DNA of 64,000 nt from Chloroflexota bacterium (GCA_029782225.1 JAKOVF010000187.1:1-64000), one strand, 5' to 3'. Shown: positions 8,071-16,616, numbered from the stretch's first letter. Notes: generated by a model not told the origin, from the sequence alone. Translations and numbers: made by a program.

Positions 8071-8604
8071 TTACAACATCAAATACCAGTACAAGGCAAT
8101 TTCATCGGTCTTCGGATCAAGCCCCTTATAAAGATAACGATCAAAGCCGCCCAATGTGAAACCGCAGCTTTCATAGAGACGACAGGCGGCGACATTGTTA
8201 TTTTGAGTCTCCAGCATGATGCCGGGGAAGTTTTTTTCCTTCGCCCATTCGACGACTCGCTGAATCAGCGCGCGGCCGATGCCCCGGCCTCGAAATTTGA
8301 CATCGACGGCGATATCGTCAATGTAAGCATAGGCGTTCCAGTATTTGAGCACGCGGATCTGCCCGGCGAGATGGTCGTCTACATAAGCAAAGAAGATTGT
8401 CCTCTCGGGATTGCAGATATATGTGGAGTAGTCCATCTCATCCAGCGCATATTTCTTTCGATACGGTTCAACGTCCACGATGGTGTAACGGACAACGCCA
8501 TTCTCCGCATGCAAGACCAGCTTCGACGTGACCGTGAACTCAGCGTCAGCTTGGTTGAGGTTTTGCAGGGTAGTTGAGTCGATTTCACGGATGAAGATCT
8601 CCAT
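8071..8604 (-). CDS. GNAT family N-acetyltransferase inside the B12 transport operon
   Basis: The 177-residue protein has a RimI-like acetyl-CoA fold. The core is IAVDVKFRGRGIGRALIQRVVEWAKE, with the acetyl-CoA loop RGRGIG, followed by IMLETQNNNVAACRLYESCGF. I chose the ATG at 8604 because GGAGG lies 7 nt upstream; an in-frame TTG two codons earlier is less likely. It sits between btuC (52 nt upstream) and btuD (67 nt downstream) on the same strand, so it is probably co-transcribed under the cobalamin riboswitch. Similar proteins include streptothricin-type acetyltransferases, but nothing here fixes the substrate. Confidence 0.83.
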   Translation of the reverse strand: MEIFIREIDSTTLQNLNQADAEFTVTSKLVLHAENGVVRYTIVDVEPYRKKYALDEMDYSTYICNPERTIFFAYVDDHLAGQIRVLKYWNAYAYIDDIAVDVKFRGRGIGRALIQRVVEWAKEKNFPGIMLETQNNNVAACRLYESCGFTLGGFDRYLYKGLDPKTDEIALYWYLML

Positions 8605-8656
8605 TTTCAACCTCCATCAATCGGGAATCAAATCACAATAATAGAAGCGATTCTCC

Positions 8657-9652
8657 TTACCAGTATCCTTGATTCTTCACGCTGCGCAGGACCCATAAAA
8701 AGAAGGGCGCGCCGGCTAGTGCGGTAATGATCCCAACGGGAATTTCCTGCGGCGCAAGCAGAACGCGCGCAAGGATATCGGCCACCAACAGCGCAGTGGC
8801 ACCGCTCAAAATCGACAGGGGCAGAAGCCGCTTGTAGTCGGGACCGAACCAAAGTCGGGTGAGATGCGGGACAACCAGGCCGATAAAGCCAATGATGCCG
8901 GAGAATGCCACCGCCGCGGCAGTCGCCAGTGAAGAAGAAATCAAAATGATGGTCTTTGCGCGCGAAACGTTGAGTCCAAGCTGCTGCGCCTGCTCATCGC
9001 CAAATTGCAGGAGGTTGAGAGCGTAACCGCTGAAGAGCAGGATGCCGAGGCCGATGAGCAGGTAGGGTGTGATGGCAAGGATGGCCGTCCAACCACTTTG
9101 ACTTGCACCGCCAAGCAACCAGCCGAGCGCACGTCGGACCTCGCCGGTGGAGCGCAACATGAGGAACGAGGTGAGCGAGGTTGCAAAGGAGGAAAACGCT
9201 ACTCCCGCAAGGACGAGGTTCGTCGTAGGGACGGTCTTGCCTACGCGCGCCAGCCAATACACGATGAACACTGTCAGAAGCGCGGCGATGAACGCAGCCA
9301 TCGGGATTGCCATCAACCCCCAAAATGAATAAGGCCATTTGACGGACATCGCGATCACCGCGCCCAGCCCTGCGCCCGAAGCGACGCCGATCAGGAACGG
9401 GTCGGCCAGCGGATTGCGGAACAGTCCCTGGTACGCCGCGCCACTTCCGCCGAGCGCCGCGCCGGTGAGCATGATCAGCACCGTACGCGGCAGGCGGATG
9501 CTCCACAGGATTTGCCTCGAGGTCTCGGCCCCTCCGCCTGTGAGGACAGCCCACAGTTCGGATGGAGGCAGGAAAACAGAACCAATCGCGAGGCTGAGAA
9601 GGATGGCGATAAAAAGCAGGAGAAGGGAGGAAAGAAAGGAAACGCGGCGCAT
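8657..9652 (-). CDS. btuC: ABC transporter permease, vitamin B12 importer (BtuC/FecCD-like)
   Basis: The 331-residue integral membrane protein has about ten hydrophobic segments and FecCD hallmarks: RLPRTVLIMLTGAALGGSGAAYQGLFRNPLADPFLIGV near the N-terminus, GSSLATAAAVAFSGIIGFIGLVVPHLTR, and the C-terminal EIPVGIITALAGAPFFLWVL. Family dimers form the translocation channel for B12, heme or siderophores. It lies 40 nt downstream of the binding-protein gene. Substrate follows from the upstream cobalamin riboswitch. Confidence 0.9.
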   Translation of the reverse strand: MRRVSFLSSLLLLFIAILLSLAIGSVFLPPSELWAVLTGGGAETSRQILWSIRLPRTVLIMLTGAALGGSGAAYQGLFRNPLADPFLIGVASGAGLGAVIAMSVKWPYSFWGLMAIPMAAFIAALLTVFIVYWLARVGKTVPTTNLVLAGVAFSSFATSLTSFLMLRSTGEVRRALGWLLGGASQSGWTAILAITPYLLIGLGILLFSGYALNLLQFGDEQAQQLGLNVSRAKTIILISSSLATAAAVAFSGIIGFIGLVVPHLTRLWFGPDYKRLLPLSILSGATALLVADILARVLLAPQEIPVGIITALAGAPFFLWVLRSVKNQGYW

Positions 9653-9692
9653 GGTTTGAGGCAGGGGCGAGATGATCCCGCCCCTTCAGATG

Positions 9693-10670
9693 TTACTGGA
9701 ATAAATCCGGGTGCAGCAGCTTGGCCAACTGTTCCAGCCCATCCACCAGACGTGGGCCGGGACGGCTGACGAGATTGTCGTCAAACGGAAAGATTTTCCC
9801 ATTCTTCACGGCGTCCAGTGATTCCCAGCCGGGCCGAGCCATAACCGATTCCGGCGTAGTGCCGAACATCGAATCACCAAGGATGATGATGGACGGATTC
9901 GCCACCACCACTTGCTCCAAACTGATCTGCGGGTAGGGGTCTTTCAGGGCGCTTCCCACACTGACACCGCCAGCGCGCTGGATCAACAGGTCGCCAAATG
10001 AGCCGGGACCGTAGGTGTATGGCTTCCCCGGATCGCTCGCATCGATTTCATAGAAAGCGGTCGGCCTCTCAGACACGGTTGCGATTTTTTCGTCTACGGC
10101 TTGCACGCGCGCTTTGAGGGATTCCACCAGAGCCGCCGCGTCCTCTTCGTGACCCGTAAGTTGCGCGGCGATTCCCAGGTTCACATACATATCCTCGAGG
10201 GTCTTCGGGTTCGTGAGGTAATATACCGTCAGGCCGAGGTCTTCCAGTTGCTTCACCAGCTCCGGCGTGTTGATCTCTGCCGCCAGTACCAGATCCGGCT
10301 TGAGAGCAACAATGGCTTCAGTGCTGAATTCACCCATCGAGCCGCCGACCTTGTCAATCGAATTGGCTTCAGCGGGGTAATTCGAAAACTCGTCGCGGCC
10401 CACCACCTGACTTCCTGCGCCAATCGCAAACAGGATTTCTGTGTTCGAGGGCGCCAGGGAGACAACACGCTGGGCAGGCGCAGCCAGTTTGACTTCACGG
10501 CCGAGGCCATCAGTGAGGGTAATTCCGGTCGGCGCTTCCGTTGGGACCTGAGTCGGCGCGGCCGTCGCAGGCATCTCTGTCGGGACAGAGGTCGCAGGCA
10601 CGGATGCGGGTCCACATGCCGCGAGGAAGAGCGCGAGCAGCAAGGTAATAAAAGGTGATTTGCGAAACAT
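9693..10670 (-). CDS. btuF: ABC transporter substrate-binding lipoprotein, vitamin B12 (BtuF-like)
   Basis: The 325-residue protein begins with a lipoprotein signal (hydrophobic LLLALFLAAC, lipobox LAAC at about residue 19) and a Thr/Pro/Ala-rich linker. The mature part is a class III periplasmic-binding fold: DGLGREVKLAAPAQRVVSLAPSNTEILFAIGAG, VVGRDEFSNYP, then VGGSMGEFSTEAIVALKPDLVL, as in BtuF/FecB proteins. It would capture corrinoids at the outer face of the membrane and hand them to BtuC. It is the first gene after the cobalamin riboswitch, which supports the substrate. Confidence 0.9.
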   Translation of the reverse strand: MFRKSPFITLLLALFLAACGPASVPATSVPTEMPATAAPTQVPTEAPTGITLTDGLGREVKLAAPAQRVVSLAPSNTEILFAIGAGSQVVGRDEFSNYPAEANSIDKVGGSMGEFSTEAIVALKPDLVLAAEINTPELVKQLEDLGLTVYYLTNPKTLEDMYVNLGIAAQLTGHEEDAAALVESLKARVQAVDEKIATVSERPTAFYEIDASDPGKPYTYGPGSFGDLLIQRAGGVSVGSALKDPYPQISLEQVVVANPSIIILGDSMFGTTPESVMARPGWESLDAVKNGKIFPFDDNLVSRPGPRLVDGLEQLAKLLHPDLFQ

Positions 10671-10702
10671 GGTTTCTCCATCTTGTCATGAAAGAATCAA
10701 AA

Positions 10703-10722
10703 TCCCCAGCATTGGCTGGGGA
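10703..10722 (-). terminator. riboswitch-controlled terminator before btuF
   Basis: On the minus strand an 8-bp stem TCCCCAGC/GCTGGGGA with a CAAT loop is followed by TTTTGATTCTTTC, just 33 nt before the btuF start. This position fits transcription termination when B12 is bound. Confidence 0.85.
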
Positions 10723-10734
10723 GGCAGGAGAGGC

Positions 10735-10948
10735 AATCCGAGAGAGCCGTCCTCCACCTCCTTTCCACGAGAGTGTGGTAGAACCGGCCGAAACGGGCGA
10801 CCTGACTCATTAGCGATTAGCTTGTAGCGTTTAGCTCTTAGCCAGATGGCTAATTGCTAATTGCTAACAGCTAACAGCTGCTTCACAGTTGCGGGACAGT
10901 GTCGGATTTGCACCGACTTCGCCGCTTTTGGCCGTATTGAATTGAAAG
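10735..10948 (-). promoter_or_regulatory. cobalamin riboswitch
   Basis: On the minus strand the conserved core is visible: GGTGCAAATCC (within 10903-10913), then CTGTCCCGCAACTGTGAAG (10882-10899), and downstream GAGTCAGGTCGCCC (about 10796-10812) as the B12-box partner region. A peripheral arm between 10810 and 10881 consists of repeated TTAGC heptamers. Family knowledge: binding of cobalamin reduces expression of the downstream transport genes, here through the hairpin at 10703-10722. Confidence 0.92.
10810..10881. repeat. long hairpin made of TTAGC-heptamer repeats within the cobalamin riboswitch
   Basis: Two arms of about 32 bases, each made of roughly four TTAGCNN/GCTAANN units, face each other around an AGAT loop near 10844. 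Compared base by base the arms are complementary at about two thirds of positions, all TTAGC/GCTAA cores included. The element forms a peripheral stem of the riboswitch rather than part of its conserved core. Confidence 0.75.
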
Positions 10949-10949
10949 T

Positions 10950-10978
10950 ATTGTATGCCGCGCGGGAAACGGAGTCAA
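10950..10978 (-). promoter_or_regulatory. sigma70-type promoter of the B12 transport operon
   Basis: TTGACT (10973-10978) and TACAAT (10950-10955) are 17 bp apart on the minus strand, directly before the riboswitch. The -35 box contains the TGA stop codon (10975-10977) of the preceding SDR gene. Confidence 0.78.
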
Positions 10979-12279
10979 GTGACAAACAGCAGGAGGATGC
11001 GTCGCATCAGGTTGCGAAAAGACAGCATGTGGAGTGGATACAGCAAATACCAGTATAAGAATCCGGGCAGGCCGTGCGGAGAGAAGAAGACAGTTTGAGT
11101 CAGGTGGATCACATTCGAAACGTCACCTACGGCGCGCCATTCAATCCACTTTTTCCCTGCAAATTGATCCATCACACAGGCGACAACGCGCCACTTCTCC
11201 TCACTGACTTCAACCTGCCAGCGATGCTCGCCGATACACTCCAAAACGGACTCGAATATTTCATCAGGCGATATCTGGACTTCGGCTTCACTGTGATGAA
11301 TAATGAATCCTTCATGCTTGAGCGTTTTGAAGGAATGCATTCCATCATCCCAGACGCGCTCCACACGGAGTGGCGATAAAAATCGCAGGGCTTTGCGCGC
11401 GGCTTCGTCGAAACCAATGAGCTTGACTTCAGGGAAAACCGTCAGCGCGTCGGGATGTTTGACGATGCTATCGGCAGAGAGACCTCCAATCAACGCGTAA
11501 GCAATCGGGTATGGGACGGGGGTCATCAAGCCCACACCGAACGCCATGAACCACAATGGAACATACGGAAGGAGGATCATGCTCCGCCGGAGTCCCCGGA
11601 TTTGAGCGTAGCGCAGCATGAGGTCTTTATAGTGTGCGATCTCAGGTCCCCCAATTTCAAAGACGCGGCCGCGCCCATTGGGATTGGTCAGCGCGGCGAC
11701 GAGATAGTCAATGATATTTTGAATGGCAATCGGCTGGGACTTGTTGTTCAACCAGGCCGGGCCGGGCACAACGGGAAACAATTCCGTCATGAACCGGATC
11801 ATTTCAAACGAGATGCTGCCGGACCCCACGATCACGCCGGCGCGGAATTCTGTCACCGGGACTTTGCCGCGTCTCAAGATCACACCTGTTTCGATGCGAG
11901 AACGCATGTGCGGGGCAATATGCTGTTCGGGGTCAGCCAGGCCGCCCAGATAAATAATGTGTTCGATTCCTGCTTTTTCCGCGGCTTCAGCAAAGTTACG
12001 CGCACCTTCCAACTCGTGCTCCGTGTAGCCGCGCCCCATCGACATGTTGTGGATCAGATAATACGCCACCCGGACCCCCTCCAGCGCGACGGAAAGAGTG
12101 GATGGGGTCATCACATCGCCGGGGATAATCTCCACTTGACGGAACCAGCTCCGGCCTTTGAGTCGACGCGGCTCACGGGCCAGGCAGCGCACGCGGTAAC
12201 CGGAATCCAATAAGCGGGGGATGAGCCTGCTTGCGATATAACCAGTTGCACCGGTAACGAGGATGAGATTGTCGATCAC
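10975..12279 (-). CDS. SDR-family NAD(P)-dependent epimerase-like protein with C-terminal DUF2867-type domain (paralogue 2)
   Basis: The 434-residue protein starts at a GTG that overlaps the TAG stop of the upstream paralogue by one base (TAGTG). It has an atypical SDR Rossmann domain (VTGATGYIASRLIPRLL at residue 8 onward, YLIHNM replacing the YxxxK catalytic region, GSGSISFEMIRF). The last 130 residues resemble DUF2867 (DEIFESVLECIGEH... GLPGFLYWYLLYPLH). This architecture matches YbjT-like proteins of unknown substrate. It is coupled translationally to its paralogue. Its 3' end carries the -35 box of the B12 operon. Confidence 0.85.
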   Translation of the reverse strand: MIDNLILVTGATGYIASRLIPRLLDSGYRVRCLAREPRRLKGRSWFRQVEIIPGDVMTPSTLSVALEGVRVAYYLIHNMSMGRGYTEHELEGARNFAEAAEKAGIEHIIYLGGLADPEQHIAPHMRSRIETGVILRRGKVPVTEFRAGVIVGSGSISFEMIRFMTELFPVVPGPAWLNNKSQPIAIQNIIDYLVAALTNPNGRGRVFEIGGPEIAHYKDLMLRYAQIRGLRRSMILLPYVPLWFMAFGVGLMTPVPYPIAYALIGGLSADSIVKHPDALTVFPEVKLIGFDEAARKALRFLSPLRVERVWDDGMHSFKTLKHEGFIIHHSEAEVQISPDEIFESVLECIGEHRWQVEVSEEKWRVVACVMDQFAGKKWIEWRAVGDVSNVIHLTQTVFFSPHGLPGFLYWYLLYPLHMLSFRNLMRRILLLFVT

Positions 12280-13802
12280 TACCTGCCTTCACCCCTCGCC
12301 CCTGTCCCGGCGGGAGAGGGCGAAGTCTGAGCCAAAACCCGCGCCCGGGAAGCGAGTCTGCGAGTTAATCCGTCGAAGAGAAAGGTGTGGAACGGCCACA
12401 TGGCATACCAGTAAAGAAAACCGGCCAGCCCGTAAGGCTCGAAATAGGCTGTGACGGTAAATAACGTCTGTTTTCCTTTTGGCTCACCCCCGTTCGGGGA
12501 TGGCTCAGATTGGAATTCAAGCCAGGCCTTGCCCGGGACTTTCATTTCGGCTCGCAGCCGCAAAAGCCGCTCCGGCTCCACGGCTTCGACGCGCCAAAAA
12601 TCAAGCGACTCGCCGGTGCGGATTTCGTCCGGATGACGACGGCCGCGGCGGATGCCAACGCCACCGATGGCTTTGTCCATCCAGCCGCGCAGTGCCCAGG
12701 CCCAATCCATATACAGCCAGCCGCGCTCGCCACCGATGCCGGTATAGGCGCGAAAGACCATCTCGGGAGGCAGATCGAGCAGAACCTGCCGCCTTTCAAG
12801 GAAGAGACCCTCTTCCACCGTGAAGAAATAGGGCTTGACATCGCCCTGCGCCGTGACCAGTGCATCGGACCAGCTTGTTTCGACGTTATCACGCTGGACG
12901 CGGTTAAGTGCAAGGTGGACAGCAGTCTGAAAATCGATCGGCCTGATCTGTGGAAAGAGCCGGGCGGCCGAATCATCGCGGACGACAAGGTCGGCGCGCA
13001 GTCCTTCGATGAGCGGAGCAACGACGCGCCAGTGGATCGGCGTGACCATATGCACCCAATACGCAGAGAGGTGAGGCGCATTGACCGGGAGCTGAATCAG
13101 CCTGCGTTTATAGCCGCGCTCTTTAGCGTAGGCCAGCAGCATATCCGCATAGGTGAGACGTGTAGGACCACCGATCTCGATCACGCGGCCATTGCATTGA
13201 GAGCAATCCAGGGCGGTAATGAGATAGGAAAGCACATCTCGTATGGCGATCGGCTGCGCATCTGAAAAGAACCAAGCGGGACAAATCAGCACAGGCTCGC
13301 GCTCGGAGAGGTAGCGGATCATTTCGAACAGGACAGAGCCGGAACCAACGATCATGCCTGCCCGTAATTCTGTCACAGGGACGCGGCCGTGGCGGAGAAG
13401 GTATCCCGTCTCATGGCGGGAACGCAGATAAGGGGAGAGATTCGCTGTGGGGTCCACCAGCTCGCCAAGGTAGATGATGCGCTCGATACTTGCTTCTTCT
13501 GCGGCGGAAGCAAAGTTGCGGGCAACGGCCAGGTCGCGTTCTGCATTAATGCGCCCGCCCTGCTTGCCGTGGATCAAATAATAGGCAACAGAAACTCCCC
13601 GCATGGCATCGACCAGCGTATCCGTTGCAAGCGCGTCACCAGTGACAATTTCCACGCGGTTCAGCCACGGACGTCCCTGCAGGCGCGCCGGGTCACGCAC
13701 CAGGCAGCGGACGCGGTATCCTTTTTCGAGCAGGCGGGGCACGAGACGCCCACCGACATAGCCGGTGGCACCAGTGACAAGGATCAGGTTCGAGTTGGTC
13801 AT
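12279..13802 (-). CDS. SDR-family NAD(P)-dependent epimerase-like protein with DUF2867-type domain (paralogue 1)
   Basis: The 507-residue protein is the upstream member of a tandem pair with the same layout: VTGATGYVGGRLVPRLLEKGYRV Rossmann start, YYLIHG, GSGSVLFEMIRYL, and the C-terminal domain ending GLAGFLYWYAMWPFH. I chose the ATG at 13802, next to the Rossmann start; the ATG at 13823 is possible, and anything further upstream lies in a repeat. After TRRLASRARV the reading frame runs into a truncated palindromic repeat (12287-12325) that encodes the final SPSPAGTGARGEGR before the stop. A second Pro/Gly-rich insert (EPSPNGGEPKGK) near 12475-12510 is also longer than in the paralogue. Substrate unknown. 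Confidence 0.84.
   Translation of the reverse strand: MTNSNLILVTGATGYVGGRLVPRLLEKGYRVRCLVRDPARLQGRPWLNRVEIVTGDALATDTLVDAMRGVSVAYYLIHGKQGGRINAERDLAVARNFASAAEEASIERIIYLGELVDPTANLSPYLRSRHETGYLLRHGRVPVTELRAGMIVGSGSVLFEMIRYLSEREPVLICPAWFFSDAQPIAIRDVLSYLITALDCSQCNGRVIEIGGPTRLTYADMLLAYAKERGYKRRLIQLPVNAPHLSAYWVHMVTPIHWRVVAPLIEGLRADLVVRDDSAARLFPQIRPIDFQTAVHLALNRVQRDNVETSWSDALVTAQGDVKPYFFTVEEGLFLERRQVLLDLPPEMVFRAYTGIGGERGWLYMDWAWALRGWMDKAIGGVGIRRGRRHPDEIRTGESLDFWRVEAVEPERLLRLRAEMKVPGKAWLEFQSEPSPNGGEPKGKQTLFTVTAYFEPYGLAGFLYWYAMWPFHTFLFDGLTRRLASRARVLAQTSPSPAGTGARGEGR
12287..12325. repeat. truncated CACCCC...GAGGG-type repeat at the 3' end of an SDR gene
   Basis: The sequence CTTCACCCCTCGCCCCTGTC followed by CCGGCGGGAGAGGGCGAAG resembles the elements inside valS and the 57350-58879 gene but is shorter. 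It encodes the last 13 or so residues of the SDR protein, a tail absent from the paralogue. Confidence 0.65.
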
Positions 13803-13823
13803 TGAGAGGATTGTATCATTCAT

Positions 13824-13867
13824 GTTATTGCGAGGAGGGCTATCGCCCCGGCAGGCTCGCAATGACA
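13824..13867. repeat. compact CTCGCAATGAC-family repeat
   Basis: ATTGCGAGGAGGGC...GCAGGCTCGCAATGAC lies in the divergent intergenic space between the SDR pair and comEC, with outer arms ATTGCGAG / CTCGCAAT. Confidence 0.75.
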
Positions 13868-13877
13868 CTGCTTTTTA

Positions 13878-13886
13878 TGCTATCAT
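13878..13886 (+). promoter_or_regulatory. extended -10 promoter element of comEC
   Basis: TGCTATCAT has the TGN extension directly before a TATCAT -10 box. Its 3' end is 9 nt before the comEC ATG, so the transcript would have almost no 5' leader, and no Shine-Dalgarno sequence is visible. No convincing -35 is seen. Confidence 0.5.
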
Positions 13887-13895
13887 GAACAAAAC

Positions 13896-16454
13896 ATGGG
13901 CGACTCTCCATCCGTAACAAGGCAACTACAGAACGACCTCACTACAAAACTACCCCTCCTGTGGTTTTCACTTGCGTTCCTCGCGGGGATCGTCCTGGGG
14001 AAACTCTTCTCACTTTCAGCGCCCCTGTGGTTGAGCGTCGGCGGCGCGGTCCTTCTGCTTGCCCTTGCGGCCAACTATCTGCTTAAGCGCTCCAATATTC
14101 TGCCATCTACGCTGAATGCCTCTCTGGTCTTCGTTGCCATCATTTCACTTTTCCTGGGTGCGGCACGCTATCAGCTTGCCCAGCCAAGGAGCGATGCGAA
14201 CCACGTCGCCTTTTACAACGACCGGGACTACGAAATCTTCGTCACAGGCTACATCACGGAAATGCCCGATTACCGCGATACATACACCAACCTGCGCATC
14301 AAAGCCACCGCGGTGGATACCGGCGACGGTGATTACCCGGTCACCGGGTATGTGCTGGCGCGCGTGCCGGAAAACCAGGAATATCACTACGGGCAAATCC
14401 TCCGTCTGCGCGGCAATCTGAAGACGCCGCCGGAGAATGAGGACTTTTCCTATCGCGATTATCTGGCGCGTGAGGGTGTTTATGCCTACATGACCAAAGC
14501 GGAAGCGACGATCCTGCCAGGAGAACGGGGCAATTTTTTCTTCAAAGCCGTTTATGCGCTCAAAGAAAGATCGCTGGCGGCGGTTTACAAAATCTTCCCC
14601 GACCCTGAGGCTTCCTTGCTTGCCGGTATTCTCCTCGGCGTGGATACCGGCCTGCCCGCCGATATTCAGGATGCGTTCAAGAACACCGGCACAGCACACA
14701 TCATTGCCATCTCGGGTTTCAACATTGCCATCATCGCCGGCATTTTCATCACATTATTTAGCAAGATCTTTGGGCAACGCCTCGGCGCGGTCTTTGCGAT
14801 TGCTGGCATCGTGTTTTACACAATCCTGGTCGGTGCAGAGGCCGCGGTGGTGCGCGCGGCGTTGATGGGGACGCTGAGCATCTTCGCAAAACAGGTTGGC
14901 CGCCGCAATCTTGGTCTCAACACGCTGGCATTCGTGGCGCTCATTATGGCTTTCATCAATCCGCTCACGCTGTGGGATGTTGGCTTTCAACTTTCATTCT
15001 TCGCCACGCTCGGTCTCATTCTTTATGCAGAACCGCTTTCCAATCTTGCACTGCGGGTGATCACTCACTTCACATCTGTTGACGTCGCGCAAAAAGTCAT
15101 TGGGCCCATTTCCGATTTCTTCCTGCTCACGATTGCCGCGCAGATCACAACCATTCCAATTATGGCCTACCAATTCCAACGCATCTCCCTGATCTCGTTC
15201 ATTGCCAATCCCTTCATCCTGCCGGTCCAACCCGCGGTGATGATTCTCGGCGGGCTGGCGATGTTCATCAGTCTGATCATCCATCCGCTGGGGCAGCTCG
15301 CGGCATGGATCGCGTGGCCGTTCTCCGCTTACACGATTCGAGCAGTGGAATTTTTCAACGTCAAGCAGGGGACCATTTATCTGGGAGAGTTTTCGGTCTG
15401 GTTGGCCCTGGCTTTCTATGCAACGGTTCTTCCGATGACTTATAACTGGTCACGCATCAAAGAATGGTTCGCCGCCCGGAGCGCGCGCATCCAGGCTCTG
15501 GCCCTGACCGCGAGTCTGACAGTCCTTTTCATCTGCACCATCGTGACCTGGCGCGAGGCCTTCAACACCGGCGATGGAAAGATGCACGTCACATTCCTGG
15601 ATGTAGGCTCTGCCAATGCCGTTCTGATCCGCACGCCCGGCGGGAAAAATGTGCTGATCAACGGCGGACCGAGTACCTCGGCGCTTTCCGATCAACTCGG
15701 GCGGCGGCTATCGCTCTTCAACCGCAAACTGGACTGGCTCATCATTGCATCGACGCGCGAGGATGAAATCTCGTCCCTGCCGCGCATCGTGGAAAGATAC
15801 ACGCCGCGCAACGTGTTATGGAGTGGAAACGTCCAGGCCTCGTTCTCGTCGGAATTGCTGGATGAATATTTCGCGGAAGAGGGAATCCCTGTCACCCGCG
15901 CCGAAAAGGGACAAAAGCTCGACCTGGGCGACGGCGCGTTCATCGAGGTCCAGGCCACGGGTCCGCGCGGAAGCGTGCTTGTCATCCGCTACAAGGATTT
16001 CAGCGCAGTGCTGCCTCTGGGCATCGCCGACGGGACCTGGGAGGCGCTGGAATACGGTAACGTCATCGGTAAAACGGACGTGCTGCTGCTGGCCGATTCG
16101 GGCTTCGCGCTGACCAATCCGCCGGACATCATCCAGAACATGAACCCGCAGTTGATCGTGCTCAGCGTGGCAGCCGGCGACCCGGACGGCATGCCTGATG
16201 AAGATACGCTCAAAAATATTGAAGGCCACTCGTTCCTGCGGACCGATCGCAACGGCTGGATCGACGTGAGCACCGATGGAACCGAGATGCAGGTGGATGT
16301 GCAACGAGAGGCCGCGCCGCCCACTCCCACGCCAAATTTGACTGTTACCGCGACAGAGTCACTAGCGATACCAGAGAACGCAACATCAACACCAGAAACA
16401 ACAGCAACGCCCGAGAATGGAACACCGACACCTGAAATTACGCCAACTCCATAG
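13896..16454 (+). CDS. comEC: ComEC/Rec2-family DNA uptake membrane channel with degenerate metallo-beta-lactamase domain
   Basis: The 852-residue protein has the full ComEC layout: N-terminal membrane segments, the DUF4131 OB-like region (about 95-200), the competence core (LLAGILLGVDTGLP, TGTAHIIAISGFNIAIIAG, VRAALMG), more membrane segments to about 550, and a C-terminal metallo-beta-lactamase-like domain (MHVTFLDVGSANAVLI, about residue 563). In canonical ComEC this domain has DVGQGDA and an HxHxDH metal site; here the matching positions read DVGSANA and ASTREDEIS, so metal-dependent nuclease activity is unlikely. The end is a Thr/Pro-rich tail (about 815-852). It would form the single-strand DNA channel in natural transformation. 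Confidence 0.93.
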   Translation: MGDSPSVTRQLQNDLTTKLPLLWFSLAFLAGIVLGKLFSLSAPLWLSVGGAVLLLALAANYLLKRSNILPSTLNASLVFVAIISLFLGAARYQLAQPRSDANHVAFYNDRDYEIFVTGYITEMPDYRDTYTNLRIKATAVDTGDGDYPVTGYVLARVPENQEYHYGQILRLRGNLKTPPENEDFSYRDYLAREGVYAYMTKAEATILPGERGNFFFKAVYALKERSLAAVYKIFPDPEASLLAGILLGVDTGLPADIQDAFKNTGTAHIIAISGFNIAIIAGIFITLFSKIFGQRLGAVFAIAGIVFYTILVGAEAAVVRAALMGTLSIFAKQVGRRNLGLNTLAFVALIMAFINPLTLWDVGFQLSFFATLGLILYAEPLSNLALRVITHFTSVDVAQKVIGPISDFFLLTIAAQITTIPIMAYQFQRISLISFIANPFILPVQPAVMILGGLAMFISLIIHPLGQLAAWIAWPFSAYTIRAVEFFNVKQGTIYLGEFSVWLALAFYATVLPMTYNWSRIKEWFAARSARIQALALTASLTVLFICTIVTWREAFNTGDGKMHVTFLDVGSANAVLIRTPGGKNVLINGGPSTSALSDQLGRRLSLFNRKLDWLIIASTREDEISSLPRIVERYTPRNVLWSGNVQASFSSELLDEYFAEEGIPVTRAEKGQKLDLGDGAFIEVQATGPRGSVLVIRYKDFSAVLPLGIADGTWEALEYGNVIGKTDVLLLADSGFALTNPPDIIQNMNPQLIVLSVAAGDPDGMPDEDTLKNIEGHSFLRTDRNGWIDVSTDGTEMQVDVQREAAPPTPTPNLTVTATESLAIPENATSTPETTATPENGTPTPEITPTP

Positions 16455-16616
16455 AACATCATGTATGCACGGGGCAGTGGGGTGATTGACATGAATGCTA
16501 TACTTAAATAAGTCCGGCACGCTTAATCTTGCGGCAGTGTCGGCCGCCAACTCACACGGGAGCCAGAGAACGCACTTATCAGTACGTGCCGCCGCGGGCG
16601 GTACCGGAGGTGTGTC

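Noticed and set aside
10810-10881. Possible CRISPR-like array from repeated TTAGC units
   Set aside because: Units are 7 bases, arranged as inverted arms without spacers, and lie inside a riboswitch.
12510-13265. 251-codon open frame on the plus strand opposite the SDR gene
   Set aside because: Antisense of a conserved Rossmann protein; no recognisable domain.
16455-16616. Possible riboswitch in the leader of the HD-GYP gene
   Set aside because: A GCCGCC...GGCGG hairpin is visible, but no GEMM or other known c-di-GMP aptamer consensus was found.
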